A stretch of DNA of 64,000 bases from Blasia pusilla (Eukaryota; Marchantiophyta; Marchantiopsida; Blasiales), in NCBI GenBank assembly GCA_050084515.1, contig CM114273.1, positions 28,520,001 to 28,584,000 on the forward strand. Direction: 5' to 3'. Every line of letters starts with the position of its first letter. Within the stretch, counting starts at the first letter, position 1. Positions 57,201 to 64,000 of the stretch are shown here, piece by piece. The notes beneath the pieces were generated by a model. That model saw nothing but the letters and a program-made list of their open reading frames with translations. It had not been told where the DNA came from and did not search any database. Both the position numbers and the translations under genes were made by a program.

Positions 57201-60200
57201 GCAAAATCAAAGAATAACCAAAACGGACGATGATGCTTAAAGAGAAGAAAAATAATAAAGTAAATACATTCTCACCATCTCATTCCCTTGGAACAATCCG
57301 GGAGAGTGGCTACGACGGCGGCCTCGTGAGGATTGAACGCCACGTACAGGTCCGCGACGCCCTGTCCCCGGGCCCCACCTTCTTGCTTCGGTGCGAGGAT
57401 CCGAGCACCCAGGAAGGAGCTGCAACAGCCATCAGCAACGGACTTACTGTGGGCCCACAACCTCCCAGGCGAACCGACCGTTCGTCTCCCTCCCCCACCC
57501 TCACGGCTCACGTACGCCAAAGGTGAGGAGGACGAAAACAGGACCTGCATAAACGGGCGAGAGTAGTAGGAAAACAGGACCTGAATACGAGGAGAAGAAG
57601 AGGAGGACGAGGAGAAAAATGAATCAAAGGAGAGGATGAGGACGAGGACGAGGGGAAAAATGAGGAGAGGGAGATTAGGAGGAGGAGGGGGAAAATGAGT
57701 AGAGGGAGAGGAGGAGGAGGAGGAGGAGGAGGAGGAGGAGGAGGAGAAAAACAGGACCTGAATCAAAGGCGAGGAGGAGGAGGAGGATGGATTTTGCCAT
57801 GTCCTTAACATTCCAGGCAGACGGCTGTAGACGATCTGCGCCTGCTGTAATTACAGGAAAAGCAGATCGTCTACTGTCGCCATGCTATCCTCTCCAAGAA
57901 GAGTTCCATCATCTCCGATGCAATCTCTAGCGATCGGTCTGCACAAAACTAACATATCCTGCAAAAGTACGCGCATCGGAATTCTCACATCTGGATAGCG
58001 CACCTTTCTTGAAGTTCCCAGTGCGGCTCACGTGAATCAGCTCCGTGCCACGTTATAGTCCCAGGTTCTGCATAGCTATTACGCTGCCGGGAACAGCAGA
58101 CTATCATAGATTAGAACGCAGGCTTAGAATAGGTTCCCACCACCACCATTTTGATCCTCAATCGGTGCCTTCTAGTTAGTCGTGCACAAATTCGGTACGA
58201 CACTTTTTCACTCACATGACAACCTGGAAAGTGATGATCCCCGACTCTGACCACGCCGTGACTCAGCATAGAAGCTCCAGCTTAACAAGAAGCTGTACAT
58301 GCGGGATTAGGAGTAGAATCCGGACAAATCTGAAAGAAGAAGCCACGGCTACCTGGAAGAGGTCTTTCCGCCTGGATCGGAAATGGATGAGTGACGATAT
58401 TAAGCGTGTGATCTGCTGCCCAAAGTCGGATTCCAAATAGCTCCAGAAGAAACGACCCGAGCTGTCAACATGCAGACGAAGGAACAATCGTCGGACTCCA
58501 CGACTCGAAAGAGGAATAGAAAAGAATTATCGCTCAGATGCCTTCATTTCAACACATCGATCCGAGAAACTCCTGACATCATGGTGCACACCACCCTAGA
58601 ACAACGTACGCAACAGTGATGTGAAGTGAAGTGAGAGAGGAGGATCTTGAAGCAGTCTTGGAAGGCATCTGATCAAAGCTAGCTACAGCTGTTCAAGTAC
58701 CACTGATCAGCAACAAACCTCTGCTCCAAGTCGAGGTGACCACCTTTAGAGTGTCCATATTCATCGCCCATATTCAGTACAGGAACTCCTTCCGATAAGA
58801 AAAGGGCCATGATGAAATTTCGAACCTGTCCACACGCCACGACTCAGCACGCATGATACTGTCACCCAGGGAAATGACATCCCAGCTCACTGCAAGTGCT
58901 TGGGCATCTTACCTGCTTCACGCGAGTTTCCAGCACGGCGGAATCTTCGGTTGGGCCTTCTGCTCCACAGTTCCAACTACAGGACCATGCACATTCATGA
59001 GGACCTGGAAGAATCGGGGCTGGAGAATTCACTACAACTTGCTCACCGAGCCTACGGAGCTATCAAGACTCTGGACATTGGGCAAAGCGGCTACGTAAAG
59101 CGACGGACGATCAAATTCGCAAAATCGGACAAGTTTCCGATACCTGAATTCGCTTGCAGCTCCACCAGTATCACTGCAATAGAATGACAATATCTTAGCG
59201 AGGAAGACACCGTTTCGTCCTACATATATTTAACCTCCGCAATTTGCTCTCTCCACAATCCATACGCTACCTCGTAACCCCACCGACATGAACGGCATAG
59301 AATGTGGACACGAACCTGAAGCTCACAAGATCAGCAAGCGTGAAGCCGTAAGAACTGGTCACGTAGTTCATTGAGTAGCTTGGTCCGCGGCCATTGGCAA
59401 AAATATCGCCACTGCGAATTCCACACCAGTGACGTTACCCAGTGATCACATCAGATACCTTCGCGGTGAGGGTGGCAGCACCAGCAGTAAATTCTGTCTG
59501 TGCTCTATCTACCAAGTAGACCATTCAGAAGTAAGCCAGCGGTTGGCTCTCACGGCCCTACTTACCGCTCTATGCAGGATACTTTTGTGACTTTGAGTAG
59601 CTCACAAATGCTCCATCCTTTTAGATATCGACAATCTATGAATCTTCACGACGTAGAAAAGAGAAAGGACTTTACCTCCCACACAATCGAGTTGCGAATT
59701 TACTCAGCTCACCACTGTGTCCCCTCAAATAACATCGGACATCATTTCGGAACAAGCTGTTCAACTCACACCACCTTCTCCAGTGAGGGAATGGGAGGGG
59801 CTGCACAACATGCACAATGACACAGGCTCGGTTTCATTCCGTACTCGAGCTCCATAGAGCTACAAAACGTTGCCATGTGTGACTGCGTAAGGCCACGATG
59901 ACTTGCTTTTGACCAATTAAGAAACACTTCAGAGCAACGATAATGCACTACCATCAAACTTGACACTTAACCGAACAGAACACCCTCTGAAAGGGTGTCC
60001 TCGAAACCACTTTCCGAGTACTTAATTAGTCCTAGAGTTCCCAACGGTACTAATCTCCGTAATGTGGTATTCACAGCACACTCTAAGAGTCCAGGATCAT
60101 CTCTAACCAACCTTGGAGATTCTTGTGAAGGGGGAGAAGCTGTCCACGATGAGTTTTGTACTGGCAAGTATGGGATCAAAAGAAATGGATTCAACCAAAA

Positions 60201-63200
60201 CTGGCCGACTCAATTCCTGACCATGGGGCCCGGTCACAAGGGCCGTACCATTTACGAATACGAAGCCGTCCACATGGTACTCCTCCACCCAATGTCTCAA
60301 GCTGTCCACGATCTGAGGCACAAGAACCGATTGCCAAGAGTTGTAAGGAAATGAAAACGTCACCAGCGATGCATGTAAACTATAGGCAAGCCTTCAACCG
60401 AGCAACCTAATGCAATCTACTTACCAAGTTGCACACTACCGTTCATCGAAGCTAAAATGTACCGGCAATCCGTTCGTGGCCATCTTACCTTTCATAAAGC
60501 AAATCTCTCCGTTTCCAAAAAGAAAATTATAAGATTAAAGTGCTATGAAGGGCAGCTTTTACCATTCTCTGCACAACAGGGTGATTGCAGTTGAAAGCAT
60601 TCTCTGTACCGAAGTCAGATCTAATAACCCTGCATTTCGCGATTTCAAAACTTCAAAACCAAAGAAGAGATGCTGAGAAGTTCCGGACTAAACAACCGAA
60701 AACGAGCTTATAGATTAAGTGGCATAGGACAGAAATCACCACTTCAACTACTGTAGGACAACAGGTAAATCTGAATGTAGATTACTGATGTCTAAAAAAC
60801 GCAAGAACACGGAGGTCGTGGATAATTTTCATATCGTTAGACAGTTTTAGGTTCTCATGTTTAGGCTCACAACCCAGTGATAATATTACGCCACTTCAAC
60901 TAGATGTCTACAGGACGACGATAGGTGATTTGCACAGGATGAAGATTTGAAAAGAGGTGATCAGATCATCACATACGCTCCGAAACCATCCAGAATGTAA
61001 AAAGTTGAGTTGTCAAGGCCCCTGAATGAGATATTCTTGGGTGAATCGTCTCCACCCTCTGCAGTGTGACTATAAACAACATCCAACATGACCTGTAGAA
61101 GCAAAGAGATGAAACAGAAACAACTCCCTTATTCCAGTATCCAAATAGCTCATCTCCAAAATTTTGTAATTTTGCTTTAGATATCAAACAAGTCCTCCCT
61201 CACCAACACCCACTGGTTGTCTTGTATCTTCAAGTTGTAGGTTCGGCGTCCTCCGGAAAGTGATATTCAATCGTCCTCAATCATCCATATATATTTTTTG
61301 ACACATGATAAAATTGAAAGATACTGGATAAAACAGTCGACAACACCAACTTTCGAATAAGTTTCCTTCACTTGTATGGATCACTACAGAGTGTGAAAAC
61401 CTGCTGTCATACTGATTGATGTAGAAACTCTTACCTCTATGCCATGCGAATGCAGATGCTTCACCATTCTCTTCAAGGAAACACTTGCAGCCGAGCTATC
61501 TCCAGGACCATAACGAGCAGCAGGAGCAAAAAAGCTGTACATGTTTCATTTTTGTTCAATTTCAGATAACTAGCCAAGTCCCGAGAAATCCTTATCCAAG
61601 CTACGACTTAATATCATATAGTCCATACAATTCAATGAGCATATGACCCTGAACACCCTGTCAAGTCTTGCACGATGGCAGCCTGTCCCAAAATGTCAAG
61701 TAGGCCAGCTCTTTCCATTATGCCGAGTAGACCCAAGGGATTAAGTCTCTCCTCATTTTTGGACATGGTGAAACTGTTCCTCTGAGCTTCCCGATTTCAT
61801 CAGCTGAGCACTCGAGTCTAACTGCCCACGGCATGGATCGTGATATGCCCAGATAATTCAGCTAATATCAGCTGCCAGACAGAACTATAGACGCTCTAGT
61901 CTAACCTAACCCAGTACGATTCTTTGGCAGGTGATTACCTGAGAGGGAGCAAAGGACAACTATCATGTTCAAAAATGGGCTCCAGAATGACTGCGTTGAC
62001 ACCTGCATTGACGTTGCACGGGAACTTAATAAGAATCTTTACCAATCCTGAGTAAAGAAGCACAGGGGTCTGCCAATAGCACTGAATGGCTCAATCTCTT
62101 ACGGAAATTGGTCAGAGAACGACTCACCAAGATTGACAAGATGCTGAATTTTGCTTGAGAGACCATCAAATGTGCCCCTTATGCCCTCCTCGAGACCGCT
62201 AGATTCATCAGATGTAAAGTTTGCAACATTCAACTTGTAGACCACGAGACGTTCTAATGGTATACTGCAGGCACATCGGGCGAGCGTTAACAGCACAACA
62301 ACTACAGAACCAAGGATATGATATGATAGGATTGTTCTACACAGCTTAGCAATTACAGACCGCACATCGTACATACAAAACTGAACCGTACTTCACTCTC
62401 ATGGAAAGCCTACAAAGAAATCTAAGAGGTTGAGCTTTAAGGTTAGAACAGTAGTGTGGATTAGGCTGCAACAAATTGGAATCGTCCCCCACTATTACTC
62501 AGATTAATCTCAAACGAACGAGCAATTCACTCTACGTAAGTACCTTACGTCCTGAAGCAGCGTTTGCATATCATTCAGACAGTTTAGTCTTCACTACACA
62601 TACTTCACTATGCGTGGCTGGTACAATTTACTCAATCATAGCCTCTAGAATTTGGGAGCGGAGAGAACTTGACCAGTAGTTATCTGCTATATACTAGACA
62701 CTCGGCAAAGGGCTAGGTGCTTTTGATACGGAAACAAAGTGCACCAAACTGTAATAAAACGTACCGGGGATAGGCATCGTCTTCCCAGTTGAATTGCACA
62801 TTGTCTCTCTTCAGGGACCCTAACATCAGAGCTGGTGATGGAAGACTCTCTGCCAACCATAGAACAGATGCAAAGGATTATCCTATGTCGGGACTTGTAA
62901 GTGTGTATGAACATGCCTCCACCACACCTAGAACGTCGGTAGGCATATTGAGCAGGCATATGAGCTTACTTCAATCTATTAATCCACAAACAATCCATAC
63001 CAAGCTACCAAACTACTTTCGGATTTTACGTAAGAGCCGTATCCTCTTCCCTGAGCAGATGACCTCTCGTGATTCTCGTCAATTCCTTGAATAGCCACAA
63101 AGCAAAAAGTAACAAGTTCTTTGTTCGAGAGGCAAGGTCACAGCCACGGTCACGGTTTCCAAACTAAAAACTAAAAGCTAGTTTAGCTTCAGATTCATCT

Positions 63201-63915
63201 CTATCTGCAGTAAGCCAGGATAAGAGCGTGGGATTTAATCAGAATTGAAACCGCACTAAGATATCTCAAGCACCTCACCTTGGCCAGGAACAAAAGGAGC
63301 CAGAACTTTAGCGTAGGGATCCAAAAGCACATGACGTGCATGAAAACGACTGCCATTTTCCCAACTCGCATCTCCCTGACCACTCCAAGCAAAGAACACC
63401 ATTGTCATCTTTCATTCGCTCACGCCCAGAGCTATAGCGAGCTTGTATGACATTATGAATCGAAACGATGTATGTATGACTCCTAGTCGTTTGTGAGGGA
63501 TACAAAAGAAGTATTCGTAAATTTTCTTGAGCCTCTCTGCAACTTGGAACATGTAGTATGTCTTTGGCTTATTTTAATTTGCAGACTTGTTTCAAACATG
63601 TCTGTGACCACCTGTGTCATACCTGTTGAGTAGGATTGAGGCTCAACTTTGCTACCTACAAGCTTCAATTCTGACTTCTTCTTGAAACAACGTTTTCTTA
63701 CTTGGAGTGGACATCGAACCATTTCCACGGAGGAATTCTAAAAGGCATGCAGAACTGTAGAATCACAAGAGAGGGAAGAGAATCCTGCTAAGAGATGGAA
63801 TGGATCAGCATACTTTACAGCGATAACCATAACGAGTGAAATCGCTGACATTCTCCAACTCAACGTGCCAAACATCCCCAGTTCGATGGATGGATGGCTC
63901 CAGATCTATCTCCAT
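54223..63915 (-). CDS. ISA2-like isoamylase-type starch debranching enzyme, 5' end beyond window
   Basis: A plastid starch-metabolism protein. ISA2-type isoamylases are thought to be non-catalytic partners that form a hetero-complex with ISA1. Exons on the minus strand: 63915-63819, 63371-63279, 62860-62765, 62264-62128, 62002-61939, 61534-61435, 61092-60977, 60603-60563, 60312-60112, 59800-59676, 59411-59316, 58976-58913, 58825-58744, one unresolved exon within 58743-58462, 58461-58353, 58083-58004, 57419-57276, 56189-56106, 54346-54223. Nearly all joins are GT-AG and phase-consistent; exons 7-8 and the unresolved exon are not settled. ISA2 marks: GVNAVILEPIF, DVVYSHTAEGGDD, NCNHPVVQRM, SWNCGAEGPTEDS, VPVLNMGDEYGHS. 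The catalytic-nucleophile region reads DGFVFVNGTAL where active isoamylases have GFRFDLAS, so the Arg and Asp are lost. The stop is TAG at 54223-54225. No ATG or transit peptide is in the window. Confidence 0.88.
55262..55621. mobile_element. hAT-like element 7 within last intron of ISA2-like gene
   Basis: The left side reads CATGCATGGGAACAAAGTCTC, then ACGGACTTGTATGGACAT. The right side reads GTCCGCATGAACATCTCCGCG followed by TGCAACTT. The layout and subterminal words match the family, but the ends are eroded and no duplication was found. The interior is GC-rich compared with the intron. Confidence 0.6.
56393..56425 (-). mobile_element. Helitron-like 3' end in ISA2-like intron
   Basis: Minus strand: TCGTGCATAACACGGATCAG then ACACTAG followed by T. 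The hairpin plus CTAG plus T pattern matches the other Helitron-like ends. The 5' end is not located. Confidence 0.5.
56953..56985 (-). mobile_element. Second Helitron-like 3' end in the same intron
   Basis: Minus strand: CTCGAGCATGGCACGGGCTG then CCCACTAG followed by T. Beyond it lie two adjacent partial copies of a GAGTGAAG...AAAAATGAATTTTCTCACCG unit (about 56981-57080). Confidence 0.5.
57710..57746. repeat. (GGA)n microsatellite in a purine-rich intron
   Basis: An uninterrupted GGA run lies within a longer purine-rich stretch (57535-57790), inside the intron between ISA2-like exons 58083-58004 and 57419-57276. The poly-Ser open frame over it is an artefact. Confidence 0.95.
57827..57874. 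repeat. Perfect 13-bp inverted repeat enclosing a 12-bp palindrome
   Basis: Arms GTAGACGATCTGC (57827-57839) and GCAGATCGTCTAC (57862-57874) are perfectly complementary. The 22-base loop contains the perfect palindrome CTGTAATTACAG (57845-57856). The structure is in an intron of the ISA2-like gene. Confidence 0.9.
62128..63915 (-). other. ISA2-like gene: N-terminal carbohydrate-binding-type module exons
   Basis: The first four visible exons encode LEPSIHRTGDVWHVELENV, then YGYR, SWENGSRFHARHVLLDPYAKV, LGSLKRDNVQFNWEDDAYP and ERLVVYKLNVANFTSDESS. This is the CBM48-like N-terminal domain of isoamylases followed by the entry to the barrel. The second exon needs the acceptor at 63371 to stay open; the AG four bases upstream gives a stop. 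Earlier exons lie outside the window. Confidence 0.8.
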
Positions 63916-64000
63916 CTGCAGAAACCCAACAAACCTTGTCATTCCTATAGTTTCTATAAGATTCTTCTCGTTGTGATATCTTAAAGGAAAGTGCATTCTG

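Larger units (their letters stand above)
54223..58083 (-). other. ISA2-like gene: C-terminal domain exons and transposon-filled introns
   Basis: The last four exons encode PGTITWHGADSREPHWE, SFLGARILAP...ADLYVAFNPHEAAVVATLP, WHRIADTSLPHPDDFVVDG and GGIYELQPFSSIMLEAK, all in phase. They correspond to the all-beta C-terminal domain ending in the EL.PFSS..LEA strand. The final two introns are about 1.1 and 1.8 kb, much longer than those upstream. They hold two Helitron-like ends (56393, 56953) and a hAT-like element (55262-55621). Confidence 0.8.

Noticed and set aside
57272-57811. 179-codon minus frame with poly-Ser runs
   Set aside because: It reads through the (GGA)n tract in an intron; only its C-terminal part overlaps a genuine ISA2-like exon (57419-57276).
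1-64000. tRNA, rRNA genes or CRISPR arrays
   Set aside because: No cloverleaf-like B-box pairs, rRNA blocks or regularly spaced short repeats were noticed by eye. A tRNAscan-type search was not possible, so absence is not proven.

Overview
The window reads as nuclear DNA of a land plant (streptophyte). The evidence is spliced genes with GT-AG introns, a plant h-type thioredoxin, a plant ISA2-type starch debranching enzyme, Helitron and hAT-like DNA transposons, and Ty3/gypsy retroelements nested in AT-rich repeats. I cannot fix the lineage from sequence alone; a seedless plant (lycophyte or bryophyte) is my guess. Only two host genes are well supported: thioredoxin h (three exons, minus strand, 32889-34043) and an ISA2-like isoamylase (minus strand, 54223 to beyond 63915, at least 18 exons, 5' end outside the window).

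The most striking content is three copies of one retroelement family: a plus-strand copy at 6670-10798 (copy P), a minus-strand copy at 19448-27481 (copy N) and the most complete, a minus-strand copy at 40219-49621 (copy M). Gene order in M is gag with zinc knuckles, aspartic protease, a C5 DNA methyltransferase, reverse transcriptase, RNase H, DDE integrase and a C-terminal PHD finger. The methyltransferase has motifs I, II, III, IV, VI, VIII, IX and X in canonical order and looks DNMT3-like. So one element seems to have carried both a DNA-methylation writer and a putative histone-mark reader. All three copies are broken.

The termini are also unusual. Instead of two equal LTRs, P and M have the order A1 - internal - B1 - AC - A2 - B2, i.e. 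split direct repeats, with TGTC...GACA outer ends. N has A1 - internal - B1. Target duplications appear to be 4 bp (TCTC for P, GCCC for N, 3 of 4 matching for M). Split direct repeats are known from PAT/Ngaro-type tyrosine-recombinase elements, but this family encodes a DDE integrase.

A second family consists of short non-autonomous hAT-like elements with termini near CAAGGTTGCA, subterminal TGTCCG/CGGACA motifs and, in three copies, perfect 8-bp target duplications. Copy N sits inside one hAT-like element that sits inside another. Helitron traces (a PIF1 helicase fragment and several CTAG ends with hairpins), a degenerate non-LTR reverse transcriptase with a C2H2 finger, LTR remnants, tandem duplications and foldbacks fill most of the rest. 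One hAT-like copy and two Helitron-like ends lie inside introns of the ISA2-like gene.
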